Positions 35,182 to 47,671 of a stretch of DNA of 64,000 nt are shown piece by piece. The translations under genes were made by a program, and so were the position numbers. The stretch's first letter is position 1, and each line of letters starts with the position of its first letter. This stretch comes from Deuterostichococcus epilithicus (taxonomy: Eukaryota; Chlorophyta; Trebouxiophyceae; Prasiolales; Stichococcaceae). The notes under the pieces are model-generated. The model did not search any database. It worked only from the letters and a program-made list of their open reading frames with translations, and was not told where the DNA came from. The stretch spans positions 124,082-188,081 of the forward strand of contig JAVTLE010000011.1 in NCBI GenBank assembly GCA_033439295.1. Reading direction: 5' to 3'.

Positions 35182-38100
35182 ATGTCGATGGCTTCCGAGC
35201 TCGCGCTCCTGCAGCGGGTGAGTCACAGCCTCACAAGTGTAACAACGTATGTGCGCAACAGCGCCCAAGGTTCGCCAAGGCCGCGCTGCACCTGTTTGGT
35301 GTCCTTTTATGTCACCATCCTGAGTCAGCAACGGACGTTGCCGACTCAACCGTTACAGTTGGGCGCCACCTGCAGTATCCGATCGACTTGAATGCTTTCG
35401 ACCAGGCATGTTTGTGGTCGACGTGCAGGCCGCTGTTCCGCAAGGCGCCTGCTGGCGGTCGAATCGTTTCCAGCCACGAGCACCAAGTCATTGACAATTG
35501 CGTTGACATTGACTCGTGACGGTTCGATCTTCCGTCCGTCGCAGTACTTCGGGTTCGGCCGGGTGCTGGCCAACCAGGGGCAGATCCGCCAGATGGCCGG
35601 AGGCATCCTGGACAGCGGCATCGCGCGCGGCGCCCAGGTCCTCGGCTTCAAGGTCCGTCTCTGAGCCGAACGACCTCGATTGAACTGGCATCAAAATCGG
35701 CTTTCCGACGACGAGGCGCTGCACAGCCTGGGCAGGCTGCACAGAAGCATGCCTCGAGCATGCCAGCCTGCGCGGCGCAGGCATGGCCCGCTGACCAGGC
35801 GCTTATGTGTCCTCTGATTCGCTGCCCAGTGATCACCGCATGCGCAGTACGCAGCTCCGTGACAGCTCCTTCACGAGCACAATGCTGGCACTATCTGTCT
35901 AGGTGCACACGCTTCCATCGCCAGCTGACGTAGGTTGAGACGTAGGTCGAGCTTCGGTCTAGGCTTCGTCAGTCGAGCTGTGGGACTACTGTTCAGAAAC
36001 CCCTCTGTTTTTGCACCGCAGAGCCCAGAGCTGGCCGATGACCTGCACCTTGCGGCTCCAATGGTTGCCCTCAAGCCGCGTGACGAGAGCAGCAGCAGCA
36101 ACCAGGGTGCGTCTGCAGACTTCCACACTCACACCTGACAGCGGACGTATGCAATTCCATCCGCTTGCAAGCGGACACTTGGCGTGCACGTCCTAGCGCG
36201 CCTTGACATTATGTCAAGCGGTGTGCTTCGTTGATGGCGTGGCCTTTGCCTGATGTATCTTTGCACCGTGTAGGTCACGGCGCCTGATAATCTTGCGACG
36301 CCCGCCAAGCACGCAAGCAGAATCCCTACAACAACATGCTGAGAGACGTGACGACACCAAGACACGAAGTCCGGAGAAGCAGCAGCGCGGAGAGCTTGAA
36401 CCAATCCGCACTGCCAGCCAGCGGCAACACCAGTAGCGCAGTGGGAGCAAGCAGAGTGCGGGAACCACGGCAGTCAGATGACAACATCCTCCGTAGCTGT
36501 AGGCAGCGTTCTGTGGGCAGCCATCTCCAGCAGAGGTAGATGGCCGCAGGCAGTGCATGCTCGGCATGCTTGAGCAGGACAGCAGGAAGCGCATCGCATA
36601 GATGCTGGACAGCTGCCTAGACATACCTAGATAGCAGCAGATGAGAACGTGACAGAGTGGTGAAGGAGCGCGGAACCGGCATGCAATTACGCTGCCATGC
36701 TCTTCTCTGGGTAGGATAGATATGTACAGTTCAGAACTTGTGGACACCTGAACATGCAGCCGACATCGGCCGCAAACCTGCAAACCTGCTCTGTGTGTGC
36801 CTCTTGAGTGTGTGAGTGTACCTAGATCGAGTGTTTGTAAAAGCAGCTGTGACGCAAACAAACTTCATCTGCACACAGGTGTGCCGGTTGTCTTGGCTTG
36901 AGCTTGGCACGATTCCAAGGGCTTGAAAGCTGATCAAAAGACACATTCGCCTTCCAACATCCACCCGTTGCAGAAGAGATGCTCGAGTCATTCGGAGTCC
37001 TTTCCTTACCACTTCTTAGCAACAATCTACGACAAAACTTGCGCCAGGGCGGAAACTCCGGCGGGCTGCCCATCTCAATCCACGTGTTTACAGACTGCAT
37101 GATGGACGAGAAAACTTCGGAAGCTATCCGCCTTGATGTCGACCTTGTCCTGCATCATTCCAGCGACAGGGACGCCGCCGACGTGGTGGAGCAGCTCGCG
37201 GACGTTCTACTAAGCTACGCGGAAGGTGTCGGGATGATGCACTTGGTGCCGCCCACCACATCAACCTATCTGCACTGCCCAGAATCTGGGCCCCAGATCA
37301 CTGTGCCAGGACTGTTGCCGGGATTACCGCTCACTTGCTGGTGCTCTATCTACTTGCCGGCGTGCACGCCTTGCAACTCAGCATTGACCACAATACGCAG
37401 AGCTGCAGCTGGCGGCTGCCTGCGGGTCCTGGCTGCCCGCCCAGCTGCTGAGCAGCTTCATGGAGGCGCTAACCGCGCCTTATGAGCGGCGTGTGCCCAT
37501 CTTTCGGGTTGCTTACCCTTTCAGCTGCGCTTGAGTGGCCCTAACCTACTCGCTGTGTCCAACATCATTTCAATACAACTGGGATCAGCGCTTTGCTGCC
37601 ACTTGCGGTTGCCAGCCGCGAGTGCATGATGCCGGCGACATGCACACGCGACCAATACGTCCTCTGAAATGCTGCAGCACTGGCAGTCACAGGCCTGGAG
37701 ATGCGGCGCCGCTGCACTGCCCACACGACAGCGGCAGCCGGCAGCTGGCGGAGTCCATCTGCAGCGTCCTGGAGCTGATGCTGGATCAGCAGCAGCAGCA
37801 TGCCAGTCAGCGCGCTGGGACCACTTTTGGGACCGCTTCACCTGGCGGTGGGCCGGCATCAGCAGGCACGGCCAGACAGGTGGTGGCCGAACTGGAGGCT
37901 GCCGCGCGGCTGGTGCCACGTCTTCCATGCCCTGCTGTGAGCGCCTTTGATAACTTTGGGCTTGAGCTTCTACTTCTGCGGCAGGAAGCTGACTGGTGGG
38001 CGATACAGCCTGTGTGGGACACAGGATGGCAGGACTCTCCTCTGGGCGCGCTCTTTTTGAAATGCCGCATCTAGACTCGCCTCGCTGCCAAGAGGCTGCT

Positions 38101-41100
38101 GTCGGTGAACCCTGATGCATTATGTGGCACAGCAACAAGGTGGAGGCGGAGGTGGCCGAGCACTTTGCGGGGCTGCGTCGCCTGGCGCCGCACCTGCTGG
38201 CTGCAGTGCTGGAGGCGGCGCCGCGCTTTGAGCGCCTGCTGCCGCCCGGCGGCACCGTCTCTGACGCCGGCTGGCTGCAGCTGGCAGCTTTCATTGCGAT
38301 CGACCAGGTCCGGCAAGGAAGCGGCGGCAACCGAATGCTGTTTGCACCTCATCAAAACCGCAGCGTGCAGCACCGATGACACAACACCTGTTCTCGCACT
38401 GTGCTCCCTCAACGTCTGGGGATTGTGTGGAAGGTTGCGGCGCCGGCACGCAGTCGTTCCCCGGCTGCTCTGGATCGCTGCAGAGGGCACCAGAAGGGGT
38501 TGATGCTGCTGCTTCTCGCCTCCGTAGCAGGGATTGGATGAGAGCGCCGGAGGCGGCGTATCCTGGGTTTTTGGCATGGCAGAGCGCGCCGCCAGACGCT
38601 TCCACGCCTGCCGCGCAGAGTCGCCTTTTCTACAGGGCGCCTTCACGGCCGTTCTGGCACTGATGCAGGTACGTGAGATCCGAACACCGGGCTTCAGGGC
38701 CTTTATGACAGGCTAAGACCCCGATGAAACGAGGAATGCATTGCAAGACGGTGATGTGGCTGGGTGAAGATTCCGGTCGCTTGCAGGCGTGCTGAACTTA
38801 ATTGCCCACAGTGGCAGCGCTAACAGCACATTATCACGTCCATGGAATCTGCTGCCTGCTGGCGGCTGCAGCCTCTTGCCGCTGGAACGGCACCAGACCT
38901 GCGGCAGCACGGCGGTCAATAATGCAGCAGGCACAAAAACATTCCCACCTTTCACACAGTAGCAAACTGCGATGGCACAGATGGGCTTGCCGGACGATCT
39001 GGGCGGGGCCGACGGCGCGGAAGGCAGCGGTGGCGCGGGGGCGGCGGCGGCGGGCGCCGGACCTAGGGAGCGCCGTAAAGCAGCAGCCCGCCGCGCCTAC
39101 ATGGCAATCCCCCTGCCTCACAACTGGCTGCACACAGCCGCAACACTACCGAGATAGATAGCAGACCTTATTTCCTGCCGATTGCTTTGTCATCAATCAC
39201 AGGAGGTGATCACCATCGCATGTGGCCTGGTGCCCGGGTATGCAAGCAACCGCCGCTGTGATGGCACATCACGAAATCTGCAGGTGTCAGAAGCACATAT
39301 ATGTGTACACAGTCAACCCGCTATCTCGCACACTACAGTTCCTGAGCCACTGGCGACGTCTGGACGCCGATGGGTGGGCCACACTGCGCGCGGCAGCGCT
39401 GGATGCTGTGCTGGCCGGCATGCCCCGGGCACTGGCCGACCCCGGCGCCATGCAGGTGACCTGACATCTTGCACCTGAAGCAGTGTCTGCCCAAAACATC
39501 GCAGTCCGATTCATGTCGCAAGCAGAAATTGACACTGTGGGCGCGGGTGAGAACCCTCGTGCGCGGCAGCATTCTGATGCAGGGGTGAATGTCATTTGCC
39601 GGGTCATCTGCATGTTCGTCCTGTCATGCGTCCCCCATGTGTGCGAGTTCCACTGCAGGCGGCGGCGGCGCTGGCGCAGCCGGAAGATGCCGGTGAGGTG
39701 CTGGCGACGCTGATGGCGCTGCCGCGCGCCGAGTCGAAGCAAGGTGTGCACCGCCAGTGCCATATGTGCACGGTTTCTGCTCGCTACGAAAGCCCGCCAT
39801 GTTGAAGCGCTGAACTGTGCTGCCAGTACCTTGTCACAGCTGGTAAAGCAGGTGACTCCGCCTCCGCCTTTCGCTGACTTGACAGGATCCACTAGGCTGA
39901 AGGATCGGTTCACAGGTATTCAGATGCTTGCTCGATGCTGTTGCGTGTGATGGGTGCCCAAGAGCTGGGTCGCAGTGCAGACTGCTCGTGCAGCTAACTT
40001 GGCCCAGTGCTGCATGTCGCTTCCGACCGTCACACCCTGCCAGCAAGGCGACACGAGTGCGGCGCAGCAGGCTTCTGAGCCGCGCTCTCTCGTGACGATC
40101 TTCAGGCATGAGGCACGCGGTGCAGCTGTTCGTGCGGCTTCACCAGGCAGACACAGCGACGCTGCTGGAGGCGCTGTCGGCAGCGCTGACGCTAGACGCC
40201 GACCTCGGCGTCGACGCCCGAGTCGAAGCCGCAGAAGGTGTGCCGCAGGTCGGAAGATTAGGGTTTAGGAGTTGCTGCCCACCTCGCGCATTGTGCAAAG
40301 GGCATCGCGGCTGCCGACGATCGAAGTGCAGCGCTTAGAGGCACCTGTGCGTCTCACGGCCATCACTGCTGCCAACGTCTGGCTGTACCACACACATACA
40401 TTGCTCGGCTACATGTGATGATGCTGCGCATATTTGCGTCGGCCTCTGCTCCCTGAGTAGGCATCAGTCGTGACAACATAGTGGTTCCACGAATGTCGGC
40501 GTCTGAGAAGCATTGCCACCCTATAGAACTGCTTCTGACCTGCAGCCATGGCGGCGGCGGCGGAGCGGGCGAGCAGCGCGCAACCAGCCGGCTTCATGAC
40601 TGTGCAACCGCAGCCCACCCTGTGGCAGCCAGCAGCCATCAACAACCTGGCTGCCAGCCTGTCGGGCGATGCCTCACTGCGGGTGCGGGTAAAGCTCGAT
40701 TGAGTCTGCTATTGCCGATGCCTGGCATGGCGTCTCTGGTGCCGTCGCTGCTGGGCATCCTCAGTTGCAATTGCTCAGGTGCTGACCTGTCTTACGAGCG
40801 AAGGTCAAATTGCCTCCGTGATATCCTGATTCGACACGAGCTTTTACATTTGCATTGAATAACATCAGGCGCGCCGCGGCGCTGCGATGGGCGCCCTGGC
40901 GGCTGCGGAAGTGGCCAGAGCACAAGGCTGCTTTGTTTCTGCAAATTCCTGCTTGTAATCGCGATTGAGATTTTAAGTCACATGCAGGTTCGCCGCGCAG
41001 CAATGGGCGCCCTGGCCGCCACGGAGGTGGCTACTGGCTCGGAGGAAGAGCGTGTTGTGGTGCTGTCCGTTGCCTCCAAGTGCCGCGACAGGCAAGTTCA

Positions 41101-42473
41101 ATGTTTCTTGCCTTCCTTGCGCAGCACGACTTGTGATGCCGTGCTGTGCTCAAGAGCGACATTATAAATGACTGGCGACTTCCAACAAGGAGCAGCTCAG
41201 GGAACTGTATGCGCAACTGCTAACATGGGCAAGGAGGCGGATGGCTTCCTGCTTTTAGGCGAGGCAGCCACTGCATCTGTCTTGTCAATGGTCCCAGTCC
41301 ATGTACCCTGGGTAGCTTGTAGCCCTGGCGCTGTCAGATCCGCAGCGCCCCTCAACAGCTGAACTGCAGGGGTGACACATGCTGTTCGTGAGGGCAGGGA
41401 CCAGAGCATCCGGGAAACCGCCTGGCAGATGCTGCTGCAGCTGCCGCTGGCGACGCTGCTGACCATCCTGGCGCCATCAGATTGGCGCGCTCTGCTCGAT
41501 GTCGCGCTGGTACCGCCAGCAGAGACGCCGGCAGCGGCGGCGGCCGGCGGCAATGGCGGCACCCGTGACGCCGCGGTGATGTTTGCACCAAGCTCCCTGA
41601 CGCTGCCATGAAGGTCCGACTCCAAATATGTCAGCGCAGGCCCGGCCGCTGTAACGTGCGTGCCCTGATACAGTGTTTCCATCAGGACGGCACGGGCCGA
41701 CATGAGTAGCTGTGTCGTGTGAGCAGGATGTCACCGCGGTGATGTTTGCACCGTGCAGCCGAGCAGCACCAGGACTGCCCAGCCGAACGTCCTCGCCGAC
41801 GTCCGGGAGGGGCAAGAGCTGCTGCGCCGCTTGCTGACGGGCTGCCTGCCGCCTGCCGCTCCTGGCAACGTGACAGCCTCAGAGACTTTAGACGAGGACC
41901 TGGTGAGGCAACAGCCAACATCAGCAGCGTTCCTGAATATGATCGATTGCCAAGCACCTCTGCTGCACTACTGCTTTGCTGTCTGTTCCTGACGCCGCTG
42001 CGGCCGGACTGCCCCTCACATCGCCGCCGGCGCTGCCGTCATTGCAGCTCGCAGCAGCGCCAGCGCCGGACACACAAGCTGCTATGAGACCATGCCCAAG
42101 CTTTTTTTTGGGCTGCCCTCCTGCTCCTTATCCCGCAAAACTCCTCAAATGCGCCTGTGCTTACTAATGGGCAAGGGCAAGCCCATGTTCGGAGTTTTCC
42201 GTCACTGCCCTGATGACACCCCTGATGACACCCCAGAGTTGCACCCACCAGCGGTATCCACACACACATTCAGCAGCCCTCCTGGTGCAGGACGAGCGGG
42301 ACCGCGCCCAGGCAGACCGCCTGGCAGAGCTCGATCTGGTGCGCCAGCCAGGGCGGTTGCTGGCCGCCTACGCCGCCACCGTGCGGGCATGCGTGCCGGC
42401 GCGGGTGGTGGCCGCGGTCGCGGCGGCGCCGCTGGCAGCAGAGCCGGACGAGAGCGCGGGCATCTGGCAGTGA
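35182..42473 (+). CDS. Unrecognised all-helical, HEAT-like protein, 17 exons
   Basis: Exons: 35182-35217, 35376-35405, 35545-35652, 36022-36106, 36974-37225, 37401-37492, 37745-37936, 38140-38307, 38585-38668, 39339-39455, 39659-39743, 40106-40237, 40546-40682, 40988-41091, 41398-41509, 41759-41902, 42291-42473. Total 2061 nt, phases closing, 686 aa, stop TGA. I do not recognise it. It is almost wholly alpha-helical and Ala/Leu-rich. HEAT-like pairs include VRRAAMGALAATEVA and the following SVASKCRDRDQSIRETAW, typical of scaffold proteins such as condensin, cohesin or importin relatives. The N-terminus reads MSMASELALLQR, then QYFGFGRVLANQGQ. Exons 2 and 14 use GC donors. Small exons and the final junction (41902 to 42291) need transcript support; an extra exon near 42,000 is possible. 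Confidence 0.6.
40864..41035 (+). repeat. Decayed exon-start duplicate upstream of exon 14 of the helical-protein gene
   Basis: The true exon start (40988: GTTCGCCGCGCAGCAATGGG) is preceded, about 121 bp upstream (from 40868), by a similar stretch: CGCGCCGCGGCGCTGCGATG, then GGCGCCCTGGC and GAAGTGGCC. The upstream copy keeps an AG just before it but is out of register with the gene. Confidence 0.65.
41569..41760 (+). repeat. Duplicated intron end/exon start upstream of exon 16 of the helical-protein gene
   Basis: CGCGGTGATGTTTGCACC occurs at about 41574 and again at about 41735, just before the true acceptor at 41758. The segment following each copy also shows similarity (AGCTCC against AGCCGAGCAGC). 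Spacing is about 160 bp. Confidence 0.6.
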
Positions 42474-42994
42474 GGAGGCGAGCTTTGCTCATGAGTGGTG
42501 GGGCACTTCTCTTCGGCAGCACACGCGCAGCGGACCGGGTGGATGCAGGCCTAGAGACTCAGAGCCATTGCAAGGCGCAGAGCACGACAGAGCGTGCCGA
42601 AGTCATGGTTCAGCGCAGACTTGGAGACTGGTCGGTGGGATTAGTCTTGAGGGAGCACGGAGCCTTGATGCAGCTGCCGCCGCTGACGCATGCTGCGGCA
42701 CGGCCGGCGAGTCCTCGATGCTGACCGTTGACAGGCTTTGCTTCGCGAAAGTCGAGGTGAAATTTTAAGGCCGTTTTGTATACATCATGATGCACTCGAG
42801 CAGGGCATTGCTGGACCGACTTTGTTACACGATGTCCACGGCAGGGCATCATCATCACTCATCAATGCGCTTGCAGCGGCAACATCGGATCGTGCTCCGC
42901 TGAAGCTGCCCTGCTGCGCTGCCAGAAGGCTGAGGTACGGGTCAGCAACAGTCTCCGGCGCCGCAGCAAACGTCGCTGCATGCTTATCAGCCCC

Positions 42995-45639
42995 CTAAGG
43001 AGTGGCATCCTCGGCTTCAAAGCCAAAGGCTGTAGACGCATCACCAGCCAGTGGCAATGGCACATCTTCTGCTGGGGCTGTGCCTAGATCAGCTCTCAGG
43101 TCGCATGGTTCTGCAGCAATTCCGCCGTTGCCACCGCCCACTGCCGCCTCACCAATGTTGCTGCCAGCACACAGCTCGAGCCGATCGCCGGTACTGATGG
43201 CGCATCCATTCCGTTCAGCATGCGCATCTTCAGCAGGCGTCACGACTCCAGGCATAGCTGTAGCCTCATCGGTGCTGGCTGCTGCATGTTCCGAGCCAAC
43301 GTCTGCCACAAGTTCATCTTCCACAGCGGCTGCGACCCCGTCTGCTGATGCATAGGCACCTTCCGCATCGGCTGATGCGATGTAGCCAGCACGCTGGTGC
43401 AGGTGTGCTGCCGTTCCTTACACCACATCGTCGAACTCGTCATCCGGCTGCCTGACAGCCGCCGCCATGGCGGAGACGAGCGAGCCATCGTGGCAAGCAT
43501 CTTCGTTCCAGGCACCCAGCTCCACACACTCCACAAGCGCTGCGCTGCTGCCGCCTGGCTCTGCTGTGGCCGCCATGTCTGCCAGCAACTCCGGATTGTA
43601 CGTACAGGACGCTGGCATTCTGCCATCATAAGCACTTGGCTGGCTGGCAGCTGCAGCGGCGCCGTCGCCATGCTGTGCCAATGCAGTATCTTCACTGCTG
43701 GCGTCCGCATCGGCTTCCGGCAGCAGTGCAACAGCCAGCTCGCCGCTGGCAGCCTCTGGCACGGGACCTGCTGAGCCGGCGGCGCTGCTGTCTTGAGGCG
43801 CCTCCGTCTTTAGTCGCGCAGGTATCCAGACCCTGGAGGTCCATGGCTGATGCGCCATTGGCCAGGCTGCCTGGTTGTGCTGCGGATGTAGCCTGAGCAA
43901 AAGTCTGGCCAATCGCTGATTTGCTATCTGCTGCTTCTGCTACATTCGAAGCCGCCGCCGCCACCTCCGCTTCCGCCTCCGCATCTGCCAGCCATTCTGA
44001 CGCATGAGCCGCCCCTGCTGTTTCTGCCACTTCCTGAATTACTGCAGCATCGTCTGTGGCATCTGCCATGGCCGCTGCTCCCCCTGTCTCGGCTGGCTGT
44101 GCTGCCTCTGCACCGTATGCTTGCGATATGTGTTGCCTCAGCTGCCAGCAGTTCTCTTGCCACACTTGGCGCCACTGACGCCGCCTCCGCTGCCGCCACT
44201 GCCATCTGATCGCCTTGCTTGGTTCACCATACTCATTTCGTGAGGTGATGTGGCAGGCGCCAAACTCTGAGCATTGCCAGCGGCCGCTGCATCTGCAGTT
44301 TCCAGAGCCATGGCAGTAGCCGCTGGGCCCGCATCAGGCTGCTCGTGCCAGCTGTGTGCTGCATTGGCTGCCACTGCGCCGTCCGAAATCTGGTCAATTG
44401 CGGGCGTCAGCCCGTCAGCAGCCGCAGCGGCTGCTGCTGTGTCTGCTGCCACGCCACCGCCCAAGGATCCGACACGCTACAAGGCTGAAGGTGCTGCTGC
44501 ACTCGACTGCAGCGTTTGCCAGAAATGTTGCACGGGCCGTGCTGTCAGCAGTACTGCTGCTGCTGACAACCAACACGTCCGCAACAGGCTGGCTGCCGCC
44601 GCAAGGCTTCTCAATGACACCGCCGCCGCCGCGTGTTGTGCTGACAGCGAGCAGCCCCGACTTGGTGCCGCTGACGTCGCCACCACTGGGTTGAGGCTTG
44701 AGCGCGGCTTGCAGTGCGGCGATCAGCCGATCATCGTTGTCAGCTTTGCGCAGCAGTACCGCCAGGTGGCTGCGCAGTGCCTACAGCTGCATTGCAGCAC
44801 CGACCGAGTTGATTGCTGCTGGTTGTATGATAATGGCACTAAGGCACTGTGACGACAGCGTTCCGCAACGTTCCTGTCGCACACCGGCAACACGTGCTCG
44901 CTTCATCTTCAGCTTGAGGGTGAGTACTGTGTGCAGAGGCTCAACGACAGACTTCTGTCAAGTCGTAGACAGTCTTTCCCTGGACGACATACATTTCCTT
45001 TGGCCGCACATGAATCATGGTTCAAGATTGCGGTCCAGCTGCGCCAGATGAGCTCACCTCGCCCTCCATGATGTTGCGGCGCGTGGCGGCCTTCTGTGCC
45101 GCCGCCGCCGCCTTTTCTGCCGCCTGCCTTGCAGCTGCCGCCTCCGCCTGGAGGGCATCTGCGTCGGCGGATCGGTCGTCTGCCACGGACGTCAAGGGCA
45201 GTACCCGGCGCGCCAGCCGCGCATCGCGCGCCGCAGGCTCTCCGGCGGCGCCGAGGGGCATCCCTAAACAGCCAGCGGCACAGCGCTGCAGGCCCGGCGG
45301 CTGGGATGATCCGGACCACAAAGTCGGCAGCGCAGCAAGCATGTGTCCCTGTCGAAGCAGCTCATCAGAGCACTCGTGGCCTCTCTGCTGTTAGCGTGGA
45401 GAAACGGTTCAACCCGAAAAGCTTCTGCTGTGCACACTGCACGACAAAGGTCCCACCTGCGCCGCCCGCAGCTGCCCGCGCAGCGTCGCTATAGTTGCGG
45501 CGCGGCCCCATCAGTATGGATCCCCGGGATGGTGCTCCACGCCGGCCGCCGCCAGCACAGCCTCCAGCGGCAAGCTGTCCCCCACCTCGGCGCGCAGCGC
45601 CCGCATCGCCCGCTGGTGCTCTGCCTGCCACACGGTGGT
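42995..45639 (-). CDS. Ala-rich acidic protein with coiled-coil segments (model incomplete)
   Basis: Minus-strand coding pieces: 45639-45457 (begins TTVWQAEHQRAMRALRAEVG), 45263-45058 (a charged Ala-rich helix ending RRNIMEGE), and 44780 onward (ALRSHLAVLLRKADNDD, phase 0 with the previous exon). A long Ala/Asp/Glu/Ser-rich region then runs in successive frames to the stop TAG at 42995 (ending FGFEAEDATP). The frame changes near 44,470, 44,160, 43,800 and 43,370, so either short introns are missed or the consensus has indels. The 45639-45457 piece contains an in-frame TGA after DPY, followed by coding-like WGRAATIATLRGQLRAAQ. No known family recognised. The acidic, low-complexity tail suggests a disordered protein. 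Convergent with the helical-protein gene. Confidence 0.45.
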
Positions 45640-45899
45640 CTGCACATTAAGACTGACTGAAGGTGTGCGAACGACTGGGCTCCGGCCACGCGCAGGACTT
45701 AGAAGCCTCTCAAGCATGGCTCTTGCAGAGGACTTGATCTTCACGAAAACAGTGCCCAGGTACAGGAGATGGCCTGCTGACACAGTCTCTTGATTCGGTT
45801 CTGGCTGCGAGTGCGCACAATCTAAGTACTGGTCGCGATTGCACGGAAATGTGGTGAGCTGGGGGAACCAGTAGGGGTGCAGGGCGACGCCACCGTGAT

Positions 45900-47584
45900 G
45901 CCCACACCTTCACCTCGAATTGCAACATGCGAGTAAGGACGCCAGATAAAACTCATTCCAGCTGATCTCGGCGCTGGTTGGGTTGGTGTTCTGATGGTCA
46001 GGCCGCATCGCCCAGGCAATGCACGCCTGTTGCCTCCCAGCAATCAGCGCTGGGTGTGGCCGCCCATCGGATGTTGCTGGCGGCAACTGCGCCGCTGGCA
46101 GGGAGGAGGCCACGTGGTCTGTTGGTTGATTCTCACCCCCGGCACACGTCTGCATGCAGTAATCCGACTCCTCGTCTCGAAGCATGCAGTTGTTATTGAG
46201 GAAGCACATGCGGAACATCTTCGGTTTACACCAAGCAAGAATTGCGGCAGCGCTGACACACCTCGCAGCCGCTGACGGCCTCATCGTCCGGGTAGGGCAG
46301 GCGCTGCGTCGCACCAGACGTCAGATTTCCAACGTGAACTGAGATGGCCGTTTTGAACGCTGTTTTGGGGAACGCTCCGATGCCTGCTGTGCCGGGGCGG
46401 GCATCGGCACAGGTCGCAGGCATGGCCGTTTTCTGCACGCATTGTAGCAAAGACGTCATATACCAGCGCATGCATCATTTAGGGATCGTGTACACCAAAT
46501 GAGCCTGCATGCTGACGTGCGAGAGTGTGCAAGGTCAAGGACGCAAATGCTGCCATAAAGTCAGAGTTCCCGCAAACAAGCATGATCAGGCGATTTGTGC
46601 AAATTCTTGCAGATAGACATGCCGGATGCGCAGCAGGACGTCAAAGACTCAGATGCCTGTTCAAGTTGTCACTCACCTTTCGCTCTAGCCCTGCTTGCTG
46701 AAGCTCTTGGACCAGTGGCCTGTCGCGGAGGTGCACAGCCGCCGCGGCTTTCAGCGCATCCCTGCGTGCACGGCCCATGCTGACCTTGTGTGAAGGTCAC
46801 ATCGGTGATGCTGACACGCCACGCAATGATGAATGGGAAGCTTGGAAAGCATGTGCTGCAAGCGAGCTGTGGTGTGTCTCCAGCCATGGGTCCTGCGCAG
46901 TGTTGCATGCGGATGGCCACCTCAAATTGGCGACGTCTTGCTGGCTATAAATTGAGCCGCATTCAGATCGGAGTCCTCATCCGCATGGCTGTTGTTGAGG
47001 CGCCGGGTCGTCGCTGAACCCATGATCGTGTCGTGTGCTATAACTTTCTATCGACTAGGCTGTGCCGATGAGCGATCAAAAGTTTGACATGTAGAATTTA
47101 AAGGCGATGCTGCATGGTACATAGGCGGTGGTGATCTCGGCCTAAAACGTGTGCTGCTGGTCACGAAGGCTGGCGCGCGCTTTTGATGCCCATGATTTTA
47201 CTGCAAAATGCCACCCGCTGTATTTCGGAAGGGACTCAAGACTGCGACCCGCTGTAGCAATGCACTCGAGGCCATCTGGTCGTGGCGCTGACGACCTGTA
47301 GCACAGTCAATTCGGTTGTGATACATGTGGCAGCACGTGGTCATGACTTCGCCAACTGGCACCACTTCCCACCGCCGCGAAGCTGCAGACGTTGCGCTTG
47401 TCCTCTTCTGTCAAGCTAAGCTCAGGAATCAGAACAGGATGCGACCTTGTTACCGCCACAGATCCATGTCGAGTCGCTGTCTTTGATGCCTTGCACAAGA
47501 TTCTTCACTTTGACGCAGCCTCCATCGCAGTGACAGCGCGGATACTGCTGAACGCGAGCTGCGTCATTCCAGGCGAACTGGTGC
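45900..47584 (-). CDS. Candidate Cys-rich protein (low confidence)
   Basis: Minus-strand stretches that look coding: 47584-47446 (YPRCHCDGGCVKVKNL and TWICGGNK), about 47420-47372 (LSLTEEDKRNVCSFAA), about 46923-46796 (MQHCAGPMAGDTPQLACSTC, then VSITDVTFTQ), and about 46330-46120 (PYPDDEAVSGCEVC, then CFLNNNCMLRDEESDYCMQTC). The repeated Cys pairs suggest a disulfide-rich extracellular protein, and some borders have GT and AG. The apparent intron between the first two pieces would be only about 25 bp, so a frame slip is more likely. Start and end are not fixed, and no family is recognised. Confidence 0.3.
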
Positions 47585-47671
47585 CTGGGCATCTGAAATC
47601 GATGGTCTTGAGTTAAGAGCTGGAGCGAAGGTGGCAACACGCACACAATCTTTGGCATCGCTCTCACAGCT

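Noticed and set aside
34807-35349. Minus-strand open frame with AFAKHDNMQLVLRFDASW, considered as the end of a protein phosphatase 2C
   Set aside because: Resemblance is only loose, no catalytic motifs are present, and it overlaps the first exons of the plus-strand gene.
47372-47446. 25-bp intron joining the first two Cys-rich pieces
   Set aside because: Too short for a spliceosomal intron; a frame slip or wrong gene model is more likely.
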